Origin: DATBSK01 sp964501785 | Lineage (GTDB): Bacteria > Actinomycetota > Acidimicrobiia > IMCC26256 > PALSA-555 | Direction of reading: 5' to 3' | Length of the DNA stretch: 64,000 nt | NCBI GenBank assembly: GCA_964501785.1 | Contig: CAZCUD010000009.1 | Coordinates: forward strand, 1 to 64,000 | Shown: positions 16,583 through 24,630 of the stretch, piece after piece | Position numbering within the stretch: position 1 is the stretch's first letter | Layout of the letters: each line of letters opens with the position of its first letter | Program-made: the position numbers and the translations under genes | Notes under the pieces: model-generated | Seen by the model: the letters and a program-made list of their open reading frames with translations, nothing else | Told to the model about the DNA's origin: nothing | The model's database searches: none

Positions 16583-16629
16583 GCGTTGGAAGACCCAACG
16601 ACAGATGTTGTCGCTGAGTCTTCCAACGC
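16583..16629 (+). repeat. 47-bp dispersed stem-loop repeat, copy B
   Basis: The outer arms GCGTTGGAAG (16583-16592) and CTTCCAACGC (16620-16629) pair perfectly. The inner stem CGACA (16599-16603) and TGTCG (16609-16613) encloses GATGT. The right spacer is CTGAGT. The layout is identical to copy A at 4785-4831. The fourth C-G pair family position of the outer arm is T-A here, a compensatory change. It lies between the convergent stops of gatA and the hydrolase gene, 27 nt after the gatA stop. Confidence 0.8.
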
Positions 16630-16641
16630 GTCGGGATGGAG

Positions 16642-17583
16642 CTATGCGGGGCGAGCGACCGAGACGAGAAGATCGGCGCAGAACCAGCGGAGCGACCGGT
16701 TGAGGACGTCGGCGGCCTCCCACTGCACGAAGTGCCCGCACCGTCGGAGCACGAAGGGGCCGACGCACTCGGGGAACGCGACGGCGCAGCGGTCGGGGAA
16801 CGAGTCGTCGACGACGTTGTCGTCCTCGCCGTAGAAGACGAGCGTCGGGATCTCGACCGGATCGAAGAGCCTCGGCACCTCCTCCATCGGCCGGTTGCCG
16901 AACCCGGTCTCGTACGCACCCCACGAGGCGCGCAGGCGCTCGACGTCGGCGAACGGCTCGGTCATGAACGCGACGTCGTCGGCGTCGAAGTGGCCCGGCG
17001 CAGCCCACAGGCGATGGCCGTACATCGCCGCGACCCAGGCGCGTCGGCGTTCGGGCGTGTCGAGCTCGGCGATGAGTGCGTCACCGTCGGTGCCCTGGCG
17101 CACGAAGTAGTCGGCTGTCGGGCGCGACTCCCGGGGTGGCTCCGGGGCGATGCCGGCCGCGTCGAGCAGCTCCTGGTGCACGGGCACGACCGTGTCGAAG
17201 AAGCACATGCGCTGCGCCCAGCCCGGATGCCGCAGGGCGAGGTCGTAGCAGACGACGCCACCCAGGTCTCCGCCGACCAGCACCACGCGCTCGTGGCCCA
17301 GCACGTCGTGCACGAGGGCGTAGAGGTCGAGCGCGTACGCCGCCACGTCGTAGAAGCCGTCGTCGGCGAGATCGGAGTCGCCGAACCCACGGAGGTCGGG
17401 TGCGATCACCTCGAACCCCGCTGCCGCCAGCGGCTCGATGTTGCGCCACCAGATCCGCTTCGTCTCCGGGTAGCCGTGCACGAGCAGGATCGGGAACCCG
17501 CCGACCCCCTCGTGGACGAACGAGAGGTGGACGCCGTTGCGCACCGCTTCGCGTCGTATCGTGAACTCGTTCGGATCAGGCAC
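16642..17583 (-). CDS. alpha/beta hydrolase (epoxide hydrolase / haloacid dehalogenase-like)
   Basis: 313 residues. The oxyanion motif HGYPE, the GFGDSD motif and the nucleophile elbow VGGDLGG with Asp rather than Ser place it with epoxide hydrolases and haloalkane or haloacetate dehalogenases. The acid residue probably lies in FYGEDDNVV and the catalytic His is in CGHFVQWEA. The cytoplasmic substrate is unknown. It lies inverted between gatA and gatB, 15 nt from the gatB start on the divergent side. The ATG at 17583 gives a standard N-terminus. Confidence 0.83.
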   Translation of the reverse strand: MPDPNEFTIRREAVRNGVHLSFVHEGVGGFPILLVHGYPETKRIWWRNIEPLAAAGFEVIAPDLRGFGDSDLADDGFYDVAAYALDLYALVHDVLGHERVVLVGGDLGGVVCYDLALRHPGWAQRMCFFDTVVPVHQELLDAAGIAPEPPRESRPTADYFVRQGTDGDALIAELDTPERRRAWVAAMYGHRLWAAPGHFDADDVAFMTEPFADVERLRASWGAYETGFGNRPMEEVPRLFDPVEIPTLVFYGEDDNVVDDSFPDRCAVAFPECVGPFVLRRCGHFVQWEAADVLNRSLRWFCADLLVSVARPA

Positions 17584-17597
17584 GACCGGAGCATGGC

Positions 17598-19073
17598 ATG
17601 ACGACGATCACCGAGACCGACTACGTCCCGACCATCGGGCTGGAGGTGCACGTCGAGCTCTCCACGCAGAGCAAGCTGTTCTGCGGCTGCCCGAACGAGT
17701 TCGGCGCGGAGCCCAACACGAACGTGTGTCCGGTCTGCCTCGGGCTCCCCGGATCGCTGCCGGTGCTCAACGAGAAGGTCGTCGAGTACGCGCTGCGACT
17801 CGCGGAAGCGCTCTCGTTCGACGTCCCCGAGCAGTCGATCTTCGCCCGGAAGAACTACTTCTACCCCGACATGCCGAAGGACTACCAGGTCAGCCAGTAC
17901 GACGAGCCGATCCTGAGCGCCGGCACGCTCGAGGTCGACGGCACCCCCATCGGCATCGAGCGCGCGCACCTGGAGGAGGACACCGGGAAGTCGCTCCACC
18001 TCGGCGGCGGCGGGCGCATCCAGGACGCCGACCACTCGCTCGTCGACTACAACCGTGCCGGCGTGCCGTTGATGGAGATCGTGAGCCGTCCCGAGATCGC
18101 GTCGGCGGAGCAGGCGCGGGCCTATGCCGCCGAGCTGCGCGCGGTGCTCAGGGCGATCGGCGTCTCCGACGTGAAGATGGAAGAGGGGTCGATGCGCGTC
18201 GACGCGAACGTGTCGGTGCGACGCCCGGGCACCGACGAGCTCGGCACGAAGGTCGAGATCAAGAACATGAACTCGCTCCGCTCGCTCGGACGGGCGATCG
18301 AGTTCGAGATCGAGCGCCAGTCGGCTGCGCTCGCGGCGGGCGAGCGCGTCGTGCAGGAGACGCGCCACTGGAACGAGCAGGACGGCCGCACCTACAGCAT
18401 GCGCACGAAGGAAGGTTCGAGCGACTACCGCTACTTCCCCGAGCCCGACCTCGTGCCGGTCGCCCCGACCGCCGAGCTGCGGGCCGAGGTGCGCGACACG
18501 ATGCCCGAGCTCCCCGCGGCGCGTCGTGAGCGTCTCGTGGCGGAGTGGGGGATCACCGAGAGCGACGCACGGGTGCTGGTCGACACCCCCGGGCTCGCCG
18601 AGTACGCGCAGGCCGCGGTCGACGCGCTCCCCGACGACGGCGGGTCGCCCCGGGACGTCGCGAACTGGTGCGTCGGCGGGGTGCTCGCCCACCTCAACGA
18701 GACGAACCTGAGCATCGAGGTCGTGCCGCTCGCGCCCGACGGGCTGGCCGAGCTCGTCGGTCTCGTGGCGGCGGGGACGCTCTCGCGCAACCAGGCCAAG
18801 GACGTGCTCGACGAGGCCCTCCACGAGGCCAAGCGACCCAAGCAGATCGTCGCCGAGCGGGGGATCGAGCAGGTGAGCGACGAGGGCGAGCTCGGCACCG
18901 TCGTCGACGAGGTGATCGCCGCGAACCCCGACGACGTCGCCGCCTACCGCGCCGGCGACGACAAGGCGAAGAAGAAGAAGCGGGGCTTCTTCATGGGCGA
19001 GCTCATGAAGGCGACCCGGGGCCAGGGCAACCCGCAGCTGCTGAGCAAGCTGCTCGACGAACGTCTCGGCTGA
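17598..19073 (+). CDS. gatB: glutamyl/aspartyl-tRNA amidotransferase subunit B
   Basis: 491 residues. This is the kinase/transamidase subunit of GatCAB that activates the tRNA-bound Glu or Asp. The conserved signatures are IGLEVHVELSTQSKLFCGC, the CPVCLGLPGSLPV zinc-site region, YPDMPKDYQVSQYD and VKIEIKNMNS-like KVEIKNMNSL, plus the C-terminal YqeY-type tail domain (LSRNQAKDVLDE). The ATG at 17598 is immediately downstream of the divergent hydrolase start, leaving only 14 bp between the starts. It is a complete gene. Confidence 0.97.
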   Translation: MTTITETDYVPTIGLEVHVELSTQSKLFCGCPNEFGAEPNTNVCPVCLGLPGSLPVLNEKVVEYALRLAEALSFDVPEQSIFARKNYFYPDMPKDYQVSQYDEPILSAGTLEVDGTPIGIERAHLEEDTGKSLHLGGGGRIQDADHSLVDYNRAGVPLMEIVSRPEIASAEQARAYAAELRAVLRAIGVSDVKMEEGSMRVDANVSVRRPGTDELGTKVEIKNMNSLRSLGRAIEFEIERQSAALAAGERVVQETRHWNEQDGRTYSMRTKEGSSDYRYFPEPDLVPVAPTAELRAEVRDTMPELPAARRERLVAEWGITESDARVLVDTPGLAEYAQAAVDALPDDGGSPRDVANWCVGGVLAHLNETNLSIEVVPLAPDGLAELVGLVAAGTLSRNQAKDVLDEALHEAKRPKQIVAERGIEQVSDEGELGTVVDEVIAANPDDVAAYRAGDDKAKKKKRGFFMGELMKATRGQGNPQLLSKLLDERLG

Positions 19074-19092
19074 TCACGAGACGCGACGCTCG

Positions 19093-19809
19093 TCAGTCCT
19101 CCGGCACCTCGACGGAGACGGCGATCGTGCCCGCGACGATCGCGCCCGCGGTCGCCGCCGACGTCGGGTCGCGCGACATCACCCGGTAGGCGTACCAGCC
19201 CGACCAGGCGATGAGCACGACCATCACCGGCGCGCCGCTGGCGGCGGTGAAGAGCACGAACATGCCCACCGTGCTGATCACGAGGACGAGCAGGCGCAAG
19301 GCCGCGCGACCGAAGAGGTACCCGGCCCACACGAAGGTCACGAGCCGGAACGCGTGCCGGAAGTCGGGTGAGGACCGCACCGAGGCCGGCACGGTGTAGA
19401 GGTCGGCGGCGATCAGCGCTCCGACCGGACGGCCGACCACGGCCGAGACGAGGAAGCCGATCCCGACGAGCATGCCGACGATCGCCGGCTGGGCGAGGTA
19501 CCACTCGGCGCTGCCGGAGATGAGCCCGACGGCGGCCTGCACGAAGACGACGGCGATCGAGATCCGCGGGAGGACGCCCTGCACCCCGCGGCGGTCGTTG
19601 AGCCACCACAAGAGGACCGAGACGGCCGTGGCGACGAGGATCCCGGGAGCGAGGCCCAGCGTCTGCCAGGCGATATAGAAGGCGAGGGCGGGCCCGAACG
19701 CGTCGCGTGCGAACCGAGGGAGGATGTCGCGCAGCATCGATCGGATCGAGAACGCGTGCGCGCTGGGTTCCACCTCCACGTCCGACGTCACCCGGACAGT
19801 GTGGTGCAC
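19093..19809 (-). CDS. DUF3159-like integral membrane protein
   Basis: 238 residues with about six membrane helices. Recognisable elements are LPRFARDAFGPALAFYIAW near residue 30, LVATAVSVLLWWLNDR, and VVGRPVGALIAADLY in the middle, followed by RHAFRLVTFVWAGYLFG. This pattern matches the VC0807/DUF3159 family of intracellular septation-like membrane proteins seen in actinobacteria; the function is unknown. The GTG at 19809 is the longest start, and later GTG codons (at VTSDV and VEVEP) are possible. It is convergent with gatB (19 nt apart). Confidence 0.65.
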   Translation of the reverse strand: MHHTVRVTSDVEVEPSAHAFSIRSMLRDILPRFARDAFGPALAFYIAWQTLGLAPGILVATAVSVLLWWLNDRRGVQGVLPRISIAVVFVQAAVGLISGSAEWYLAQPAIVGMLVGIGFLVSAVVGRPVGALIAADLYTVPASVRSSPDFRHAFRLVTFVWAGYLFGRAALRLLVLVISTVGMFVLFTAASGAPVMVVLIAWSGWYAYRVMSRDPTSAATAGAIVAGTIAVSVEVPED

Positions 19810-19935
19810 GGGAGCCCGCCAGCCGTCGCGCTTCGCGGGTTGTCCACCTCCGCGTCACCCTCGGGCCGAGGGTTGGCCTGATGTTCGCCGTCTCACTCCT
19901 GCAACTCGCGCTCACTTCCCTCACAATGCGACAAC

Positions 19936-21060
19936 GTGAGAGTCGCGATCGTCACCGAGAGCTTCCTTCCGCAGGTCAACGGAGTCACCAACTCGGTGCT
20001 GCGGATCCTGGAGCACTTCCGGGACGTCGGCGTCGACGCGATGGTCGTCGCACCGGGTCCGGGGCCCGACGAGCACGCGGGAGCGTCGATCGTGCGCGTT
20101 CCGGCCGTGCCGCTCCCTCGGTACCGCACCTTCCCGGTCGGGGTGCCGACCCGGCGCGTCGCGGAGGCGGTCACCGCGTTCGCCCCTGACGTCGTCCACC
20201 TCGCGTCCCCGATCGTCCTCGGCGCAGCGGGGGTCGCGGCGGCGAAGGCGGCTCGCGTGCCCTGCGTGGCGGTCTACCAGTCGGACGTCCCTGGCTTCGC
20301 CGCGCGCTACGGCTTCGGGATCGCCAAGGGCCCGCTGTGGCGGTGGCTCCGGCGGCTCCACTCGCAGACCGACCTGACGCTGGCACCGTCGAGCGCGACC
20401 GCGTGGGAGCTCGCTCGTCACGGGATCGGTCCCGTCGCCCGGTGGGGACGGGGCGTCGACTCGACGCGCTTCCACCCGGCGAAGCGGAGCGAGGCCTTCC
20501 GGCGACACGTGGCGCCCGACGGCGAGGTGATCGTGGGGTACGTCGGTCGGCTCGCGCCCGAGAAGCAGGTCGAGCGACTCGTGCCGCTCGCAGGCGTGCG
20601 CGGGGTGCGAGTCGTCGTCGTCGGTGACGGACCCTCGAGGGCGGGCCTCCAGCGCCGGATGCCCCGCGCGTCGTTCGTGGGGTTCCGAACGGGTGACGAC
20701 CTCGCGAGCATCGTGGCGTCGCTCGACGTGTTCGTCCACCCGGGCTCCTACGAGACGTTCTGCCAAGCGGTCCAGGAGGCGCTCGCGGCGGGTGTGCCCG
20801 TCGTCGCGCCGGCCGCCGGTGGGCCGCTGGACCTCGTGCGCCACGGCGAGAACGGCTACCTCTACCCGGCGCACGACCCCGGCGTGATCGTCTCGGCGGT
20901 GGCAGCGCTGCGCGACGATCCGGTGCGGCGCCAGGCGATGAGCAGCGCCGCGCGCGCCGCCGTCGCGGACCGCTCGTGGGCGACTGTCGTCGAGGAGCTG
21001 CTGGCCCACTACCGCAGGGTCATCGCGACGGTGCCGGTCTCGGAGGTGCGGGCCGCGTGA
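19936..21060 (+). CDS. GT4 alpha-mannosyltransferase (MgtA-like)
   Basis: 374 residues. It has the N-terminal TESFLPQVNGVTNSVLRI and central TDVP-like YQSDVPGFAARYGF segments found in GDP-mannose-dependent mannosyltransferases of the MgtA/PimB group. The donor-binding EX7E-type motif is in HPGSYETFCQAVQEALAAGVPVV. It probably mannosylates a glycolipid at the cytoplasmic face. CACAAT at 19922-19927 resembles a -10 box 8 nt before the GTG start, suggesting a nearly leaderless transcript. It heads four overlapping genes (to 23658). Confidence 0.85.
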   Translation: MRVAIVTESFLPQVNGVTNSVLRILEHFRDVGVDAMVVAPGPGPDEHAGASIVRVPAVPLPRYRTFPVGVPTRRVAEAVTAFAPDVVHLASPIVLGAAGVAAAKAARVPCVAVYQSDVPGFAARYGFGIAKGPLWRWLRRLHSQTDLTLAPSSATAWELARHGIGPVARWGRGVDSTRFHPAKRSEAFRRHVAPDGEVIVGYVGRLAPEKQVERLVPLAGVRGVRVVVVGDGPSRAGLQRRMPRASFVGFRTGDDLASIVASLDVFVHPGSYETFCQAVQEALAAGVPVVAPAAGGPLDLVRHGENGYLYPAHDPGVIVSAVAALRDDPVRRQAMSSAARAAVADRSWATVVEELLAHYRRVIATVPVSEVRAA

Positions 21061-21815
21061 CCTCGCTCGTCGTCTCCCTCCACGACGTGGCACCGAGCAC
21101 GAGCGACGCGACCAGGCGATGGGTGAGGCTGCTCGCGGATCGCGGGATCCCGCTCACCCACCTCGTCGTGCCGGGACCCTGGGAGGGCGTGCCCCTCCGA
21201 CTGGATCCCGCGCTTGCCGCGTGGCTCGGCACCCGCCTCGAGCGAGGGGACGAGATCTGCCAGCACGGATGGACGCACCGAGCGGTCCGGGCGGGCGTGC
21301 CCCGTGTGCGTCGTGCGGTGGCGTCGGCCGCGGCGCGGGGATGCGCGGAGTTCGCCGCCCTCGACGAACGCGAAGCGCGACGTCGCCTCGAGGCGGGACG
21401 ACACGTCCTCGCCGAGCTCGGGCTCCGTCCGGAGGGGTTCGTCGCGCCCGGATGGCTGACCTCGCGAGGCACCCGTGCCGCGCTCCGCGCCCTCGGCTTC
21501 CGCTACTACACGACTCACCTCGCGGTGCACGATGTGACGGCTCGGCGTCGTCTGCTCGCGCCCGTGCTCTCGCACCGCGCCGGCGCCCCCACCGCGCCGG
21601 TCGGAGCCGCCGTCGTCCGCCACGGCGCGGCGCGGCTCGTAGCGGCCGGGATCGACGTGCGCATCGCGCTCCATCCCGCGGACCTGGCGAGCCCGACCCT
21701 GGTCGCGGCTTCCCTGGGCGCGATCGACACGGTGCTCGACGCCGGGGCGACGCCCCGCACGTACAGCGGCGCGCTCGGACTCGCGCGCGCCGCGCAGGTG
21801 GAGGTGGCCGCGTGA
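21057..21815 (+). CDS. DUF2334-type polysaccharide deacetylase-like protein
   Basis: 252 residues. It has the NodB-like fold signatures: VSLHDVAPSTS near the N-terminus, where the Asp would be the catalytic base, and ICQHGWTHR, whose HxxxH would bind zinc. FVAPGWLTSRGTRAALRALG and YYTTHLAV follow. A role in deacetylating a sugar of an envelope glycolipid is likely from its operon partners. The GTG at 21057 overlaps the upstream TGA (GTGA), so the genes are translationally coupled. There is no signal peptide, so it would act inside the cell. Confidence 0.8.
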   Translation: MTSLVVSLHDVAPSTSDATRRWVRLLADRGIPLTHLVVPGPWEGVPLRLDPALAAWLGTRLERGDEICQHGWTHRAVRAGVPRVRRAVASAAARGCAEFAALDEREARRRLEAGRHVLAELGLRPEGFVAPGWLTSRGTRAALRALGFRYYTTHLAVHDVTARRRLLAPVLSHRAGAPTAPVGAAVVRHGAARLVAAGIDVRIALHPADLASPTLVAASLGAIDTVLDAGATPRTYSGALGLARAAQVEVAA

Positions 21816-22978
21816 GGATCGTGCAGCTCGCCAACCTGTACGGCCCCACCTCCGGCGGTCTCCGGACCGCCGTCGACGCCGTCGGTGGCGGGTACTCGGC
21901 GGTGGGGCACGATCGCGTCCTCGTCGTGCCCGGTGAGGTCGACGGCGATCGCCGCGACGCGCACGGGTGCACGATCGAGATCGCCTCGCCGCGCCTGCCG
22001 GGCGGGGCCGGCTACCGCGCGATCACCGACCTCGCCCGCGTGAAGGACCTGCTGCTCGAGCTCGCGCCCGACCGGATCGAGGTGTCCGACAAGCTCACGC
22101 TCGGCGGCCTCGGTCGCTGGGCGCGCCGCCAGGGGATCCCCGCGCTGCTCTGGTCGCACGAGCGCCTCGACGCCATCCTCGCGCCCCGAATCCCGTGGGC
22201 CGGCCTGCTGCGACTCGGCGCCGACGCGTGGAACCGTCGGCTCACCGCTTCGTTCGACGCGGTCGTCTGCTCGTCCGACTTCGCGGCCGCCGAGCTCGCG
22301 CGGATCGGCGTGACCGCGACCCGTGTCCCGCTCGGCGTCGACCTGTCGACGTTCGATCCGATGCTGCGGACGCCGATCGCGGCGAACCCCGGCGTCCGTC
22401 GACTCGTCGTGGTCGGGCGCCTGTCGGCCGAGAAGCGCGTCGACGTGGCCGTCGACGCGACGCGCGACCTGGTGGCCCGGGACATGCCGGTGCACCTCTG
22501 GGTCGTGGGGGACGGACCGCAACGACGGTCGCTGGAGCGTCGCGCACGGGATCTGCCGGTGACCTTCGTCGGCCATCTGGCTCATCCGACCCGGGTCGCC
22601 GCGCTGTGCGCGCAGGCGGACGTCGCGATGGTGACGGGCCCGTACGAGACGTTCGGCCTCGCCGTGCTCGAGGCGCTCGCCTGCGGCACCCCCGTCGTCG
22701 TCGCCGACTCGGGTGCGACACGTGAGCTCGTCGTGCGGTGCCCGGCCGCGGTGGTCGCGCCGCCCGACGGTGCGTCCTTCGCCCGCGCGGCGTCGGTCCT
22801 GCTGGCGGGCGACGAGACGAGCCTGCGGACGGCCGCTCGCCGGCGCGCCGAGCGCTACTCGTGGGCACGGACGCTCTCGAGGATGCTCGCCGTGCACGAG
22901 CGCATCGGTCGTGGCGCGACGCCGCGGCCGGTCGCCGAGACGGGACCGGACGACCTCACGGAGGCCGCATGCGCGTGA
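21812..22978 (+). CDS. GT4 glycosyltransferase
   Basis: 388 residues. The N-terminal domain begins VRIVQLANLYGPTSGGLRTA, with the glycine-rich acceptor loop; WSHERLDAIL and SSDFAAAELARIGV follow. The C-terminal nucleotide-sugar domain has VVVGRLSAEKRVDVAV and GPYETFGLAVLEALACG, the EX7E motif. The donor and acceptor are unknown, but the context suggests a mannosylated or glucosylated envelope lipid. The GTG at 21812 overlaps the upstream stop (GTGA); its own end overlaps the next gene by 10 nt. Confidence 0.87.
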   Translation: MRIVQLANLYGPTSGGLRTAVDAVGGGYSAVGHDRVLVVPGEVDGDRRDAHGCTIEIASPRLPGGAGYRAITDLARVKDLLLELAPDRIEVSDKLTLGGLGRWARRQGIPALLWSHERLDAILAPRIPWAGLLRLGADAWNRRLTASFDAVVCSSDFAAAELARIGVTATRVPLGVDLSTFDPMLRTPIAANPGVRRLVVVGRLSAEKRVDVAVDATRDLVARDMPVHLWVVGDGPQRRSLERRARDLPVTFVGHLAHPTRVAALCAQADVAMVTGPYETFGLAVLEALACGTPVVVADSGATRELVVRCPAAVVAPPDGASFARAASVLLAGDETSLRTAARRRAERYSWARTLSRMLAVHERIGRGATPRPVAETGPDDLTEAACA

Positions 22979-23658
22979 CCGACTACGAGCCCGGGGACGA
23001 GGCGTTCGTGCGGGACCTGTTCCGCGCCACGATCGCGCTCGGTCGGCCCCTGCCGTTCGAGGCGCCGGCGCTCGAGCTCGCGTACGGATCCCTGTGCCTC
23101 GACTGGTTCCTGGATCGATCCCGCCCTGCGCGCGTGGGGATCCTGCGGGGCAGCGGCGGCATGCCCTGCGGGTACGCCCTCGTCTGCCTCGACCCCGACG
23201 GCCTCGCCCAGTGGCAGCGCGCCGCGGCCCTGCGCTTCGCGGCCGCGCTGGTGCCGTTGTTCGCGACGGCTCGCCTGCGCGTCCCGGCGAGTCGGTTCGT
23301 CGCCCTGCGGGCCCTCGATGCGGTCGCGCTCGCACGCCGACCGCCGGAGGAGGTGCGCGGCCTTCCGTGCGTCCACCTCAACTCGCAGACGTCCGAGGCC
23401 GCGGGGTTCCCGGGCCGCGTGCTCGCCGACTGGGTCGACGACGTCGTGCGGTCGGTCGGGTTCGATCGCTGGTGGGGTGAGATCAACGCCCGGCGCGGTC
23501 GCCGGGCCGGCGCCATCACCCGCCGCTGGGGGGCCGAGATCCTGGCCTGCGTCCCCAATCGGACGCTCAGCGTGCTGTGCGGGGAGCCGGTGGACCGGCT
23601 GACCGTGGGCCGCGTGGTCCCGGTCGAGGAACGTTCCGCGCCGCGCCTGTCGGCCTGA
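22969..23658 (+). CDS. GNAT-like acetyltransferase-fold protein
   Basis: 229 residues. The start MRVTDYEPGDEAFVRDLF and the strand-helix pattern CGYALVCLDPDG, LRVPASRFVALRAL are like GNAT acyltransferases, but the acetyl-CoA loop (Q/RxxGxG/A) is not obvious. The segment LPCVHLNSQTSEAAGFPGRVLADWVDDVV, here spread over residues 124-152, suggests a substrate site. It would modify the sugar made by the preceding glycosyltransferases. It ends flush with the convergent BNR gene: TGA and TCA abut at 23656-23661. The assignment is tentative. Confidence 0.55.
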   Translation: MRVTDYEPGDEAFVRDLFRATIALGRPLPFEAPALELAYGSLCLDWFLDRSRPARVGILRGSGGMPCGYALVCLDPDGLAQWQRAAALRFAAALVPLFATARLRVPASRFVALRALDAVALARRPPEEVRGLPCVHLNSQTSEAAGFPGRVLADWVDDVVRSVGFDRWWGEINARRGRRAGAITRRWGAEILACVPNRTLSVLCGEPVDRLTVGRVVPVEERSAPRLSA

Positions 23659-24582
23659 TCAGGCGTCGACTCGCACCCCCAGCGCGCGCACCGGTGCGAG
23701 GTCGGTGCCGAGCCTGGACCACGTCGATCCGGCATCGTCCGACGTGTAGACGGCGGCCTCGTCGGCACACGCGCATGCCTCGTCGTGCGCGGCGAGCTGG
23801 CCGGTGTCGACGTTGCCCGCGAGCCACTCGGGGAGACCAGCGGTGACCCGAGCGAGCGCACCGCCGGGGTCCGGCGACCATCGGTAGAGCGCACCCTCGG
23901 CGGTGAAGGGTCCGTCGGACGCGCTCACGAGGGCCGCGCCCTCGGTGAACGCGACCGCACGCAGGTAGGTGGCGTGGAGGCCCTCGGTCGTGACCTGCCA
24001 GGAGAGGCCCGCGTCGCGGCTGATGGCCAGCCCCACCGCGGCCGCAGCGAGCACCAGCCGCGGATCGCTCGGGTGCGCCCGCACCTCGTGGACGTCGGCG
24101 TCGGGATCGATGGTCGGCTTCCACGAGGCACCGCCGTTCCCCGAGCGCGGGATGCCACCGACGTGGACGTTCGCCAGGAGGGTGCCGTCGTCGGCCGTCG
24201 CGGTGATCGAGCGCACGTAGGGGACCGAGGAGCCCACCGCGTGCCACGACCCGCGGCCCTCGACGGCCTCGAAGGCGTCGATCGCCGCCCACCGGCCCTC
24301 GTGGAGCCGCAGGAGACGGCCGTCACGCGTGCCGCACGTCGCGCCACCGGGGCGCGGGAGGAGGCAGGTGAGCGTCGCGTCGGCCGTCGCGACGTCCTGC
24401 CACGACCCGTCCGCCGTGCGCCGCACCACCGTGCGGTCGTCGGCGATCGCCCACCACTCGTCGCGCGCCCGGGCGAGTCGGGTCACGTCCCGGCCCGCGA
24501 GCTCCCTGGGCCGGGCGACGCCGTCGACGAACGGGACGACTCCGTCGGCGGTGGCGACGAGCAACAACGTCACGAGGTCCAC
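23659..24582 (-). CDS. BNR/YCF48-type beta-propeller protein
   Basis: 307 residues, cytoplasmic by appearance. It consists of repeated propeller blades with BNR-like Asp-box elements SGNGGASWKP, SRDAGLSWQV and TSDDAGSTWSR. There is no signal peptide, and the catalytic residues of sialidases are not evident, so it is better called a propeller or photosystem-stability-like protein than an enzyme. Two GTG starts are possible (24582 or 24573). It is divergent from ilvD with about 50 bp between starts, and its stop abuts that of the convergent GNAT-like gene. Confidence 0.7.
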   Translation of the reverse strand: MDLVTLLLVATADGVVPFVDGVARPRELAGRDVTRLARARDEWWAIADDRTVVRRTADGSWQDVATADATLTCLLPRPGGATCGTRDGRLLRLHEGRWAAIDAFEAVEGRGSWHAVGSSVPYVRSITATADDGTLLANVHVGGIPRSGNGGASWKPTIDPDADVHEVRAHPSDPRLVLAAAAVGLAISRDAGLSWQVTTEGLHATYLRAVAFTEGAALVSASDGPFTAEGALYRWSPDPGGALARVTAGLPEWLAGNVDTGQLAAHDEACACADEAAVYTSDDAGSTWSRLGTDLAPVRALGVRVDA

Positions 24583-24630
24583 ACTACGGCCGCCGGTACG
24601 CTCGGGAGTCGTGAGCGAGGAGCTGGAGCC

